Shown here in pieces: positions 1 through 9,224 of a stretch of DNA of 42,287 nt. The stretch spans positions 1 through 42,287 of the forward strand of contig JBJLGD010000015.1 in the NCBI GenBank assembly GCA_045565015.1, written 5' to 3'. Within the stretch, counting starts at the first letter, position 1; each line of letters begins with the position of its first letter. The DNA comes from GCA-2697345 sp045565015. Its GTDB lineage: Bacteria; Pseudomonadota; Alphaproteobacteria; Rhodobacterales; Rhodobacteraceae. The notes under the pieces were generated by a model. It saw only the letters and a list, made by a program, of their open reading frames with translations. It was not told the origin of the DNA and ran no database searches. The position numbers were made by a program, and so were the translations under genes.

Positions 1-25
1 TATCATTAGCCAATTAGGAATAAGT

Positions 26-1444
26 TCATTTATTTATAATTTCTCTTGCACTTAGCACAACCGATAAGTTTTTTGCCCAGCTACTTATTGATCCCGCTCC
101 TAAAAAAATTATCACATCTCCCTCTTGTGCAATAGATATTATTAAATCTTTACAGTCATTAAATCCAACTATGGAATGAACATTTTTATGACCTTGATCG
201 ATAATTCCACAAACTAGAGATCCTTGTGATATTCCGTCGATGGCCTCCTCTCCAGCAGAAAAAATTTCTGTAATCATAACATGATCAGCATTTTCGAAAC
301 ATGTACAAAAACTTTCAAATAAATCACGCATTCTTGTATATCGATGAGGTTGATGAATAGCGATTACTTTACCCACAGTTATCTGACGGGCTGCTTGTAG
401 GACCGCTGAAATTTCTACTGGATGATGGCCGTAATCATCAATTATTTTTATTCCATCAAACGTTCCTAATTCTGTAAAACGTCTATTAACACCTTTGAAA
501 CCTTCAATGGCCTCTTTAACTGTTTTAATGGGCATGCTGAGATGATGTGCCACTGCCACTGCAGCTAGGGAGTTAGAAATATTATGATCCCCTGGCATAG
601 GTAACTTGAATCCTTGAACTAATATTTCTTTATTCTTGAAAATTATGTCAAACGTTGAGTTACCCTTTTCATAATTAACTTTCACAGCTCTAATGTCCGC
701 ATCTTTATGAAAGCCATAAGAAATAACCTTTCTATTTTTGATTTTAAGAACCAGTTTCCTAACCTCAGGGTTATCAATACAGCAAATTACTACTCCATAG
801 AAAGGTATGTTAGTAATGAAACTCAAAAAGCCCTCTTTAAGGTTTTCAAAATTACCCCAGTGGTCTAAATGCTCTGGATCGATATTTGTTACTACTGCTA
901 TTGTTGCCGGAAGTCTGGTGAAGGTGCCATCTGACTCGTCCGCTTCAACAACCATCCACTCACCTTGCCCCATTCTAGCATTTGACCCATAAGCATGGAT
1001 AACACCACCGTTGATCACGGTAGGATCCAACCCACCTTTATCCAAAACGGCAGAAATCATCGTGGTAGTAGTCGTCTTACCGTGAGTGCCAGAAACTGCG
1101 ATATTCGACTTTAATCGCATTAATTCAGCAAGCATTTCTGCTCTACTCACAACCGGTAAAGACTGAATATAGGCTTCTTTTAATTCTATATTATTAGATT
1201 TAATCGCGCTTGAAATCACTATCACTTCAGCACCCTTAAGGTTGGTTATATCATGCCCAATAAAAACCTGTGCGCCAATTCTCGTTAACCTTTCTGTAAT
1301 CTCAGTAGTTTTCGTATCAGAACCTTGAATATTATATCCAAGACTCAATAAAACCTCGGCGATTCCAGACATACCAATCCCACCAATCCCAATGAAGTGA
1401 ATTACTCCCAAACCTAGTGGTAATTTAGTCTTAACCGAGGTCAT
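26..1444 (-). CDS. murC: UDP-N-acetylmuramate--L-alanine ligase MurC
   Basis: Cytoplasmic ATP-dependent ligase that adds L-alanine to UDP-MurNAc, the first step of stem-peptide synthesis. Seen: an N-terminal glycine-rich nucleotide-binding motif GIGGIGMSG (residues 19-27), the Mur-ligase P-loop SGTHGKTTT (118-126), then the central and C-terminal Mur ligase domains, including a DDYGHHP motif. The frame is open to position 1480, but I chose the ATG at 1444: it is preceded by GGAG eight bases upstream, and the protein then begins close to the Rossmann motif, giving 472 residues, normal for the family. It overlaps the end of murG by 14 bases. In alphaproteobacterial dcw clusters murB usually follows; here the window ends 25 bases past the stop, so murB cannot be seen. 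Confidence 0.96.
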   Translation of the reverse strand: MTSVKTKLPLGLGVIHFIGIGGIGMSGIAEVLLSLGYNIQGSDTKTTEITERLTRIGAQVFIGHDITNLKGAEVIVISSAIKSNNIELKEAYIQSLPVVSRAEMLAELMRLKSNIAVSGTHGKTTTTTMISAVLDKGGLDPTVINGGVIHAYGSNARMGQGEWMVVEADESDGTFTRLPATIAVVTNIDPEHLDHWGNFENLKEGFLSFITNIPFYGVVICCIDNPEVRKLVLKIKNRKVISYGFHKDADIRAVKVNYEKGNSTFDIIFKNKEILVQGFKLPMPGDHNISNSLAAVAVAHHLSMPIKTVKEAIEGFKGVNRRFTELGTFDGIKIIDDYGHHPVEISAVLQAARQITVGKVIAIHQPHRYTRMRDLFESFCTCFENADHVMITEIFSAGEEAIDGISQGSLVCGIIDQGHKNVHSIVGFNDCKDLIISIAQEGDVIIFLGAGSISSWAKNLSVVLSAREIINK

Positions 1445-2537
1445 TTTTTGAACTCCGGCAAACAGAGCAGACAACATCATATAAATTTTTAATTGCCTCT
1501 GGCTTACTACTTCTTAAAGCTTTATCAGCCATACTTTGAGCCAACTTTGGAGCCATTAAAATATTTTTCATTTCCTTAGCTATTATTTCCGGAGATGCAT
1601 TTTTCTCAGGAATTAAAATTGCCGCGCCCTTATCACTCAATGACTTCGCATTAGCTGTTTGATGATCGGCAAGTGCTTCAGCAAAAGGAATTAGAATTGA
1701 TGGCCTACCTATAATAGAAATATCAGCTAATGATGACGCTCCAGCTCTGGAAATTATTAACTGGGCTTCCGAATATCTATTCTCAATATCAACAAAAAAG
1801 GGTCTGACAAGAGCATTTACTCCCAACCCCTCATACATGTCTTTGACATAGGAAGAATCCTCTAACCGAGCCTGATGTGAAACTCTTAAGTTCTTTAAAA
1901 TACTATTAGGTAATAGCGAGAAGGCCTGTGGGACGATTTTCGAAAGTATGCTTGCGCCCTGGCTTCCACCAATCACTAATATACTCATCGGATATTCTCC
2001 AGGTGGTATGTATGGGGAACCAGCTCTTTTTATTATTGATAACCTCACTGGGTTTCCTGTAAAAACCTTAGTAACCTTTTCAGGGGTCTTTGTAGGCCAG
2101 ACTCCACAAGCAAGGATTCTTGCGTAACTTGAAAATATCCTATTAACAAGTCCCAAAACACCATTTTGTTCTTGAATAACTATCGGTATTTTCAATAATA
2201 TAGCAGCGATTAACCCTGGGATAGTTGGATAACCACCAAATCCAACAATGACACAAGGCCTATCACGCCTAAAATTTATTATTGCTGAAAGAGACCCCTT
2301 AAAAATTAGCCACGGAGCTATGAGCCGTTTTATTAAACTACCCCCAAATAGCGTCGCTGACGGTAAAATGTTAATTTCAATACTTGGTGGAAAGTTTTCT
2401 AAAAAACGAGCGCCTCTAATGTCTGTAGATAACTTTACTCTCCAACCGTTTGCTATTAATGTTTCTGAAAGCGCTTGGGCAGGAAACATATGTCCACCGG
2501 TACCTCCTGCAGAAAGTAAAACTAACTTACCTTTCAT
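1431..2537 (-). CDS. murG: Lipid II synthase, UDP-GlcNAc transferase MurG
   Basis: Membrane-associated glycosyltransferase (GT28 family) on the cytoplasmic face that transfers GlcNAc from UDP-GlcNAc to lipid I to make lipid II. Seen: the N-terminal GGTGGHMFPA motif at residues 11-20, the second GGSQGA motif that starts the C-terminal UDP-binding domain, and the conserved SRAGASSLADI and PFAEALADHQTANA segments near the C-terminus. Length 368, typical. The ATG at 2537 lies 11 bases inside the end of ftsW and the stop lies inside the start of murC, so translation of the three genes is probably coupled. Confidence 0.96.
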   Translation of the reverse strand: MKGKLVLLSAGGTGGHMFPAQALSETLIANGWRVKLSTDIRGARFLENFPPSIEINILPSATLFGGSLIKRLIAPWLIFKGSLSAIINFRRDRPCVIVGFGGYPTIPGLIAAILLKIPIVIQEQNGVLGLVNRIFSSYARILACGVWPTKTPEKVTKVFTGNPVRLSIIKRAGSPYIPPGEYPMSILVIGGSQGASILSKIVPQAFSLLPNSILKNLRVSHQARLEDSSYVKDMYEGLGVNALVRPFFVDIENRYSEAQLIISRAGASSLADISIIGRPSILIPFAEALADHQTANAKSLSDKGAAILIPEKNASPEIIAKEMKNILMAPKLAQSMADKALRSSKPEAIKNLYDVVCSVCRSSKNDLG

Positions 2538-3705
2538 TAATTCTGCGCTTATTGGCTAATAAGTCTCTTATTTCACCCTGGGGTCGAGAGCGTGTAAATA
2601 CTAATAGCATTCCAATACCAATTCCAGTTGCAATCAGCGAAGAACCTCCGTTCGATACGAATGGTAAAGTCATACCTTTAGCTGGCAGTAATCTAACAGC
2701 GACGCCCATATTTATTATTGCTTGCATCGCAAACATCGCTGTCAATCCTGCTCCGGCTAATCTTACAAAAGGATCTTTCTTTTTCATTAATCTAGACAAA
2801 CATCTAATTGTAAAAGTTGTATAAAGAGCTATAATAACAAGAACTAAAACAAGTCCATATTCTTCTGCAGCAACTGCAATAATAAAGTCAGTATGTGCAT
2901 CTGGTAGAGACCATATTACTTCACCCTCGCCCACTCCTACACCAAACCAACCGCCTTCTCGAATTGCATTAGTTACAAAACCGATCTGGGTTGTCGGATC
3001 GACATCATTTGACAAAAAGCCATCTATCCTTCTGGCAAAATGCTGCGAAATACCGTACATAGTGAATCCAACACAGATAACAAGTATTGCAATTATTACT
3101 AATAAAATTATGGGAGCACCACCAACAAAATATATTACCCCCCATCCAAATAAAATTAGTGCTGCTTGACCAAAATCAGGCTGAATCATCAAAAGTAAAA
3201 CGACAATGACCGCAACCAAAAATGAGATTAAATTTCCAGGTGGCCCATTAATTTTACTACTTTCAGCTATAAGCCAGGCAGAGAAAACTATAAATACGGG
3301 CTTCAAAAACTCAGATGGCTGCAAAGAGCCAAAACCAAAAGAATACCACCTAACTGCACCTTTACCAAAATCTGTTCCTAAAAAAGGTAATAAAGCCATA
3401 GCAAAAAAAGTCATCAAAAAAAACAAGACAGAACAACGCCTAATATTATCTTTTGAGACAAACGATAAAGCAAACATGATCAAAAGAGACACGCTACCGA
3501 ATATTATCTGTTTGTAAACGTAGTAAAAGGGAGCATATCCATTCCGTTCTGCTAATGGTGGCGATGCAGCTAAACCTAACAATAGTCCAATACTGAATAA
3601 AGTCAGTATACAAAGAATAGACCATCTATCGATGGTATGTAACCAGTTAGAGAAGGAAGGTTCAATGCGGGATGATTCAACCTTTCCATAAACTATTTCA
3701 GTCAT
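2527..3705 (-). CDS. ftsW: Lipid II polymerase / division protein FtsW
   Basis: SEDS-family integral membrane glycosyltransferase that polymerises lipid II at the septum together with the class B PBP FtsI. Seen: about ten hydrophobic segments, a long cytoplasmic N-terminus of about 30 residues before the first segment, and SEDS family motifs (QPDFGQA, FTNAIREGG-like stretch, FVSNGGSSLIA near the end). Length 392. It lies between murD and murG, the usual dcw position. A spacer of about 120 bases separates it from murD, the longest gap in the cluster, so it may have its own promoter. The ribosome-binding site is weak. Confidence 0.94.
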   Translation of the reverse strand: MTEIVYGKVESSRIEPSFSNWLHTIDRWSILCILTLFSIGLLLGLAASPPLAERNGYAPFYYVYKQIIFGSVSLLIMFALSFVSKDNIRRCSVLFFLMTFFAMALLPFLGTDFGKGAVRWYSFGFGSLQPSEFLKPVFIVFSAWLIAESSKINGPPGNLISFLVAVIVVLLLMIQPDFGQAALILFGWGVIYFVGGAPIILLVIIAILVICVGFTMYGISQHFARRIDGFLSNDVDPTTQIGFVTNAIREGGWFGVGVGEGEVIWSLPDAHTDFIIAVAAEEYGLVLVLVIIALYTTFTIRCLSRLMKKKDPFVRLAGAGLTAMFAMQAIINMGVAVRLLPAKGMTLPFVSNGGSSLIATGIGIGMLLVFTRSRPQGEIRDLLANKRRINER

Positions 3706-3825
3706 GAAAATACTACCTAAACTGCCTCTTTTGTCCGATTATTCGGATCTTATTAACACTGTAACGCTAAAATACTTATCAATCCAGTGCTATATATGTA
3801 TTTTTTTTGAATAATTTTTAAAATT
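3706..3825. other. Spacer between murD and ftsW with a small hairpin
   Basis: The only sizeable gap inside an otherwise overlapping or near-contiguous operon. It is AT-rich and holds a short perfect hairpin TCCGA-TTAT-TCGGA (3734-3747) and a TATATA stretch near 3790. The hairpin is not followed by a T-run in the direction of transcription, so it is not a convincing terminator. An internal promoter for ftsW-murG-murC is possible, but I could not pair convincing -35 and -10 boxes. Confidence 0.35.
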
Positions 3826-5205
3826 TTAAAGCAACTCTTTAACTAATTTTACGAAATGTTCACCTCTTTTCTCAAAGTCCTCATATTGATCAAAGCTAGC
3901 AGCGCCAGGTGATAATAAGACTGTGTCCCCAAGTACCGCTGTATCCCCAGCATATTTAACCGCGTCTTGCATTGATCCACAAAGTATATACGGTATTTCT
4001 CCGATTTTTGATGCAAATCTCTTTGGATTCTTTCCAATAATATAGGCTCTTTTTATAGATTTAGAGTTTTGCCTAAGTAGGCCCATGCTACCGGCCTTTT
4101 CTTGGCCTCCACAGATCCAATGTATGTTGTTAAAAGCACATAGAGCCTTAACAACACTATCTATATTTGTTGCTTTACTATCGTTGATGTACGTTACTCC
4201 AGCCTTAACTCTTACATGTTGTAATCTATGCGGAAGTCCTTCAAAACTTTTCACAGCCTCCATAATCGATATGTTATCTAACCCAACTGCCCGACAACAA
4301 GCATAAGCTAAAGAAATATTTTCATGATTATGTGAACCCGGTAGATTTTTTATTTGCGCTAGATTAGCCGAGAATTTCTTTTTTCCATTACTCCGTGCAG
4401 ACAAATTTTTATTACCATATTGTATTGACTGGAAATGTTGGTTTTTTTGAGAAGAGACACTACAAGTTTTAGATAATTGTTCATTAATTAAGAATAATTC
4501 CTTACCCTCTACAGAATTGGTGTTTATAATACTTGCCGAAGGCAACCCCTCTTGAAAAAGTCGTTTTTTAGCTTCAAAATATCCTTTTAGCCCTCCATGT
4601 CGCTCTAAATGGTCTGGGGAAAAATTTGTAAAAACGGCTATATCAGGTGATAGGTAGCTCGCGCTTTCTAGTTGATAGGAACTTAATTCTAAAACCACAA
4701 TTTCTTGGTTTTGAAGTGGTTTCAACTCAAATACACCTTTCCCAATATTTCCGGCTATTTGAGATTTCATTCCAGACTGAAAAAGAATATGGTGAATCAA
4801 GGAAGCAGTCGTAGATTTACCATTAGAACCGGTAATCGCTATTATTGTGGGAGGAATAGTAAACCTCCTTTTTGTACTCCTTAGTATACGAAAAAATAAT
4901 CCTATATCATTATCAACAAAAATCTCTAATGATCTGGCTTTCAAGACAAACTTATGCGCTGTAGAGTTTAAAGTTGATATACCTGGAGAAACTAACAATA
5001 GATCAATAGTCGACCATAGCTTATCTTTTTTTGGGTTGAATACCTTAAAGCCATTTTGTTCAGCACTCAACAATACAGCAGGATCATCATCCCAAATCCA
5101 CACCTTTGAGCCACTCGCAATTAATGCCGCAGCTAATGAAGTACCAGTCCGACCAAAACCAAGAATAAGTACAACCTTATTAGTATATTCATCAATAGAG
5201 ATCAT
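3826..5205 (-). CDS. murD: UDP-MurNAc-L-alanine--D-glutamate ligase MurD
   Basis: Cytoplasmic ATP-dependent ligase adding D-glutamate to UDP-MurNAc-L-Ala. Seen: N-terminal GFGRTG nucleotide-binding loop (residues 16-21), Mur-ligase P-loop TGSNGKSTT (125-133), the central NFSPDHLERH motif and the C-terminal LSPGAASFDQYEDFEKRG motif that is diagnostic for MurD. The frame is open to 5259, but the ATG at 5205 is preferred: it makes an ATGA overlap with the mraY stop and the protein then starts just ahead of the Rossmann strand, giving 459 residues. Translational coupling with mraY is likely. Confidence 0.95.
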   Translation of the reverse strand: MISIDEYTNKVVLILGFGRTGTSLAAALIASGSKVWIWDDDPAVLLSAEQNGFKVFNPKKDKLWSTIDLLLVSPGISTLNSTAHKFVLKARSLEIFVDNDIGLFFRILRSTKRRFTIPPTIIAITGSNGKSTTASLIHHILFQSGMKSQIAGNIGKGVFELKPLQNQEIVVLELSSYQLESASYLSPDIAVFTNFSPDHLERHGGLKGYFEAKKRLFQEGLPSASIINTNSVEGKELFLINEQLSKTCSVSSQKNQHFQSIQYGNKNLSARSNGKKKFSANLAQIKNLPGSHNHENISLAYACCRAVGLDNISIMEAVKSFEGLPHRLQHVRVKAGVTYINDSKATNIDSVVKALCAFNNIHWICGGQEKAGSMGLLRQNSKSIKRAYIIGKNPKRFASKIGEIPYILCGSMQDAVKYAGDTAVLGDTVLLSPGAASFDQYEDFEKRGEHFVKLVKELL

Positions 5206-6287
5206 CGGACTTTGAGTGTAGCAAGGCCAATCATTGCTAAAATTAATGCAATTATCCAAAACCGAATAACTATCTGTGGTTCAGCCCACCCTTTCTTTTC
5301 AAAATGATGGTGAATCGGTGCCATTAAAAAAACACGCTTTCCAGTTAGTTTGAAATAAGACACCTGTATGATTACACTTAGTGTTTCTACAACGAATAGT
5401 CCTCCTATTATACCCATCACAAGTTCATGCTTCGTTAAAACAGCTATAGCGCCTAATGCACCACCTAAGGACAGAGATCCAGTATCACCCATAAAAACTG
5501 CTGCTGGTGGTGCATTATACCATAAGAAACCAAGTCCACCACCGATTAGGCCTGCCGAGAAAACTAGTAGCTCACCAGTTCCAAAGACATAATGCACATC
5601 GAGATATTCAGTAAAATCTACTCTTCCAACAGCATAGGAAATTATTCCTAACGCAGCTCCTGCTATCATAACTGGCATAATGGCGAGGCCGTCCAACCCA
5701 TCAGTCAAATTTACAGAGTTTGCTGCACCTATTATTATAAATGCTCCAAACAAGGTGAAAAAAGGACCTAAATTTATTAGAGTGTCTTTTAGTACAGGCA
5801 AGGCAAGCTGATTTGTTAGTAAGGGCGGGTGAAGCACAGCAGAAAAATATGCCGCAATTAATGAAATTATAACCCCAAAAAAAAGCCTTACCTTTCCAGA
5901 TATTCCTTTGTGCGACTTCAGTGAAACTTTAGAAAAATCATCTATAAATCCGATCAAACCAAAACCTAAAGTTACAAAAAGAACAACCCAAACAAAACCA
6001 TTATCCAGCCTAGCCCACAGTAGAGTGGATGTGATCAGGGCTCCTAGTATTAGCAAGCCGCCCATCGTCGGTGTCCCGATTTTATCTAACAAATGGCTCT
6101 CAGGGCCATCAGCTCTGATCGGTTGGCCCTGTTTTTGCTTCCTCTTGAGTAGGTTTATTAGAGGCCTGCCAAAGATAAACCCAAACATTAATGCTGTAAA
6201 AAAAGCCCCGCCTGCTCGAAAGGTAATATATCTAAACAGATTGAAAAAATCTCCTCCGTCTGAAAAAACTGTCAACCAATATAACAA
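5202..6287 (-). CDS. mraY: Phospho-MurNAc-pentapeptide transferase MraY
   Basis: Polytopic inner-membrane enzyme that transfers phospho-MurNAc-pentapeptide to undecaprenyl phosphate, giving lipid I. Seen: about ten membrane segments, the MGGLLIL motif, the NSVNLTDGLDGLAI motif with catalytic aspartates, and the C-terminal APIHHHFEKKGW motif. Length 361, as in E. coli. The start codon is TTG: no in-frame ATG fits, the first residues match the MraY N-terminus, and an AGGAG sits eight bases upstream. An ATG at 6292 lies between the AGGAG and this TTG but is out of frame and closes after six codons. Confidence 0.95.
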   Translation of the reverse strand: MLYWLTVFSDGGDFFNLFRYITFRAGGAFFTALMFGFIFGRPLINLLKRKQKQGQPIRADGPESHLLDKIGTPTMGGLLILGALITSTLLWARLDNGFVWVVLFVTLGFGLIGFIDDFSKVSLKSHKGISGKVRLFFGVIISLIAAYFSAVLHPPLLTNQLALPVLKDTLINLGPFFTLFGAFIIIGAANSVNLTDGLDGLAIMPVMIAGAALGIISYAVGRVDFTEYLDVHYVFGTGELLVFSAGLIGGGLGFLWYNAPPAAVFMGDTGSLSLGGALGAIAVLTKHELVMGIIGGLFVVETLSVIIQVSYFKLTGKRVFLMAPIHHHFEKKGWAEPQIVIRFWIIALILAMIGLATLKVR

Positions 6288-6304
6288 GCCATAATCTCCT
6301 TAAT

Positions 6305-7708
6305 TTATTTATTTTTCAGGTGGCCTAAATTTTTAATCGCAGCGACCACCAGATCCATTTTCATAGAAAGTGAGCCCTTAACCATTACTATATCTCCTGG
6401 ATTAAGCAAAAGTTTAATCCCATTCACTAATTCATCTGCTGTTAAAACCCAAAGCCCTTTTTTATCAATAGGTAAGCAATTATGAAGGGATTTCATTAAA
6501 GCTCCAACACAATGTACATGCGAAATGCCTTCATCACTCAAGTAGTTTTCAATCTCTTGATGAAGAGCCATCTCGGATTTTCCTAATTCTTTCATGTCAC
6601 CCAATATAGCAATCCGTCTACAACCTTTACCCTGCAATGGTTCAAGTGTTTTTAGAGCCAGTAAGCCAGCTTTGACCGAAGCGGGACTTGCGTTATAGCT
6701 TTCATCAACAAGTTCAAGAGGTGGCCCAGTAGGAGCACTTCTTAAATAGATCAGTGAGCGTTCCCCTCGGCCCTTAAAAGGTTTCCAATCACTTAAGGCT
6801 GCTGTAGCTTTTAAAAGATCGCCAGCAACTTCTTGAATAGCACAAAATACCGCAGTTGCATTAATAGCAAAGTGATTTCCCACTGCTTTAAGTTTAAATT
6901 TGAAATTCTTTTCTTCTGATTCAACCGAACAGATTGTGAAAGAGCCTTCATTTTTTACTTCAGAAAGTGTCCAATCAGTAAATTCAGACTCCCCAAAAGT
7001 AACTAACCTAGACTCCAATGGCTTAACAATCTTATTTAAATTCTCTATATCTCCATTTATTATACCCACACCATCAACTCTCAAGCTTTTAAGAATTGAA
7101 AACTTTTCTTCTATAATTTTCTCTAATGAGTCAAACGAAGCTAGATGAGCTTTCGTAACGTTTGTTACAATGGCAATATCCGGTCTTACCATTTCGGCTA
7201 ATGGCAATATTTCTCCGGGGTTATTCATTCCTATTTCCAGTATTGCTATTTCTGTTTGTGGTGGCATCTTTGCTAAAGTCAAAGGAACACCCCAGTGGTT
7301 ATTATAGCTATTTTCAGAAGCATGTGTAATAAATTGTTCTGAAAGGGTTCTTTTTAACATCTCTTTAGTAGATGTTTTACCAACTGAACCAGTTACAGCA
7401 ATTACTTTCCCACTAATTCTAGCTCTCCCAGCAGCACCTAGAGCATTTAATGCAGAAAATACGTTATCAACGATGACTAAGGGGAAATCTGATGGTACTT
7501 CTTTTGGAACTTTACTTACTAAAGCTCCACTAGCACCCTTTTTTATTGCGTCTAAAATAAAATCGTGACCATCTCTATTCTCGGCCAAGGCGATAAAAAG
7601 CTCATTTGGCATTAACGTGCGCGTATCAATCGAGATCCCATTAGCTCCAAATGGTTTTGTAACCGAGCCATTAGTAATGAACCCTATTTCCTCTCCTCTC
7701 CACAACAC
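6305..7708 (-). CDS. murF: UDP-MurNAc-tripeptide--D-alanyl-D-alanine ligase MurF
   Basis: Cytoplasmic ligase that adds the D-Ala-D-Ala dipeptide, completing the UDP-MurNAc pentapeptide. Seen: an N-terminal domain with ISIDTRTL, the P-loop TGSVGKTSTK (residues 106-115), the central IGMNNPGEI segment and the DESYNASPAS motif that marks MurF. Length 467. The start is GTG at 7708, one base after the murE stop, so initiation probably depends on ribosomes finishing murE. Seventeen bases separate its stop from the mraY start codon and hold the mraY ribosome-binding site. Confidence 0.95.
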   Translation of the reverse strand: MLWRGEEIGFITNGSVTKPFGANGISIDTRTLMPNELFIALAENRDGHDFILDAIKKGASGALVSKVPKEVPSDFPLVIVDNVFSALNALGAAGRARISGKVIAVTGSVGKTSTKEMLKRTLSEQFITHASENSYNNHWGVPLTLAKMPPQTEIAILEIGMNNPGEILPLAEMVRPDIAIVTNVTKAHLASFDSLEKIIEEKFSILKSLRVDGVGIINGDIENLNKIVKPLESRLVTFGESEFTDWTLSEVKNEGSFTICSVESEEKNFKFKLKAVGNHFAINATAVFCAIQEVAGDLLKATAALSDWKPFKGRGERSLIYLRSAPTGPPLELVDESYNASPASVKAGLLALKTLEPLQGKGCRRIAILGDMKELGKSEMALHQEIENYLSDEGISHVHCVGALMKSLHNCLPIDKKGLWVLTADELVNGIKLLLNPGDIVMVKGSLSMKMDLVVAAIKNLGHLKNK

Positions 7709-7709
7709 T

Positions 7710-9194
7710 TCAGATAGCTCCCTCTAGAGCGGATACAACTATATTTGCTTGCTCTGCATCATCAAAATCCAAAACAGAGTCTCCTATGATTTGTCCAGTC
7801 TCATGCCCTTTCCCAGTGATTAAAAGGACATCTCCAGCTTCCAAACTTGATATCCCAGCTAAAATAGCCTCAGCTCGATCAGAAATTTCCAGAGCTTTTG
7901 GAGCACCAAATTTTATCATAGATCTGATTCTCTTTGGATCTTCATTACGGGGATTATCATCAGTAATATAGACTGAGTCTGCATATTTCTGTGCAACCGC
8001 TCCCATAAACTGTCTCTTTGTGTGGTCTCTATCTCCCCCAGCGCCTATTATAATCGATACTTTGCCTAAGATATGAGGTCGAATAGACTTAATAGCCACT
8101 TCAATAGCAGCTGGCGTGTGTGCAAAATCAACATAAACAGAAGCGCCGTTTGATAAGTCAGCTACTCTTTGCATTCTGCCCTTAATTGTTTTAATTGCGT
8201 GAAGAGCTTGAAATATATCTGCAGGTTTGCCTCCCGTGGATAGTGCTAAACCTGCAGCCAGTAAAATATTATATGCCTGAAAACCACCAATAAGTTCGGA
8301 TGTTATTTGATAAGTGGTGTTGTTAAATGAAAACTTTAACTCTTGACCATCTACATTAAATTTTTGACCCAGTATTCTCAAATCAGAAGAGCTATGTGTA
8401 CCAACCGTAAGTTTTTCAATTCCATGGGTTTCCAAAATTTCTCCAAGCTTTTCACCCCAGTCACTATCAATATTTAGAACTGCCTTACCATCACTTTTAA
8501 GAATACGTGTGAACAAACCTACTTTTGAGGTGAAGTACGAATCTAACGTTTTATGATAATCAAGGTGATCATGTGATAAGTTTGTAAAAGCAGCAGATGT
8601 TATTAGTGCACCATCGAGTCTCTTTTGGTCTAGTCCATGAGAAGATGCTTCCAAACAAGTATGTGTGATTCTTTGTTTCGCTAATTCAAGTAAAATTTGA
8701 TGAAGTTTAATAGGGTCTGGTGTAGTATGAGCCAAGGGATAACTAACCGCCCCCTCAACACCCATAGTACCTATATTGCTTGCCTGATACCCTAAAAACT
8801 CCCAAATTTGACGTGTAAAGTTAGCTACACTCGTTTTACCGTTTGTTCCAGTAACCGCAGTTAAAATTTTTGGTTGAGCCCCAAACCAAATAGCTGCACA
8901 ATGAGCAAAAATTTGTTTGGGGTCTTCTACAACTATAAGTTTAATACTAGGATCTCTTGACAACTTTTTAATTTGAGATTGACCTTCAGAGTCCGTGAGA
9001 ATAACGGTACAACCTCTGATAATTGCTTCTTCGCAATAATCGGCTCCATGGAAATTAAATCCTTTTAAAGCCGCAAAAAGATAGCCAGGCTTTATCATAC
9101 GACTATCTGCGCATAATCCTGAAATCTCAAGATCAATTGATTCAAAATGGGTAATACCGAATGAACTTAATTTTCTTTTGGTACCATCAAACAT
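7710..9194 (-). CDS. murE: UDP-MurNAc-L-Ala-D-Glu--meso-diaminopimelate ligase MurE
   Basis: Cytoplasmic ligase adding the third stem-peptide residue. Seen: N-terminal uridine-binding domain, P-loop TGTNGKTS (residues 115-122), the SSHGLDQKR and NLSHDHLDYH motifs of the central domain, and the DNPR motif at 413-416. In characterised MurE enzymes DNPR selects meso-diaminopimelate over lysine, so the peptidoglycan is predicted to be the usual Gram-negative mDAP type. Length 494, ATG start. It follows ftsI by 30 bases and runs directly into murF. Confidence 0.95.
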   Translation of the reverse strand: MFDGTKRKLSSFGITHFESIDLEISGLCADSRMIKPGYLFAALKGFNFHGADYCEEAIIRGCTVILTDSEGQSQIKKLSRDPSIKLIVVEDPKQIFAHCAAIWFGAQPKILTAVTGTNGKTSVANFTRQIWEFLGYQASNIGTMGVEGAVSYPLAHTTPDPIKLHQILLELAKQRITHTCLEASSHGLDQKRLDGALITSAAFTNLSHDHLDYHKTLDSYFTSKVGLFTRILKSDGKAVLNIDSDWGEKLGEILETHGIEKLTVGTHSSSDLRILGQKFNVDGQELKFSFNNTTYQITSELIGGFQAYNILLAAGLALSTGGKPADIFQALHAIKTIKGRMQRVADLSNGASVYVDFAHTPAAIEVAIKSIRPHILGKVSIIIGAGGDRDHTKRQFMGAVAQKYADSVYITDDNPRNEDPKRIRSMIKFGAPKALEISDRAEAILAGISSLEAGDVLLITGKGHETGQIIGDSVLDFDDAEQANIVVSALEGAI

Positions 9195-9224
9195 AAGTGT
9201 CGCTAATTTTCAAAATTACTTGTT

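Noticed and set aside
5908..6294. Open frame of 128 codons antisense to mraY
   Set aside because: Shadow of a membrane-protein gene; no recognisable domain and no start signals.
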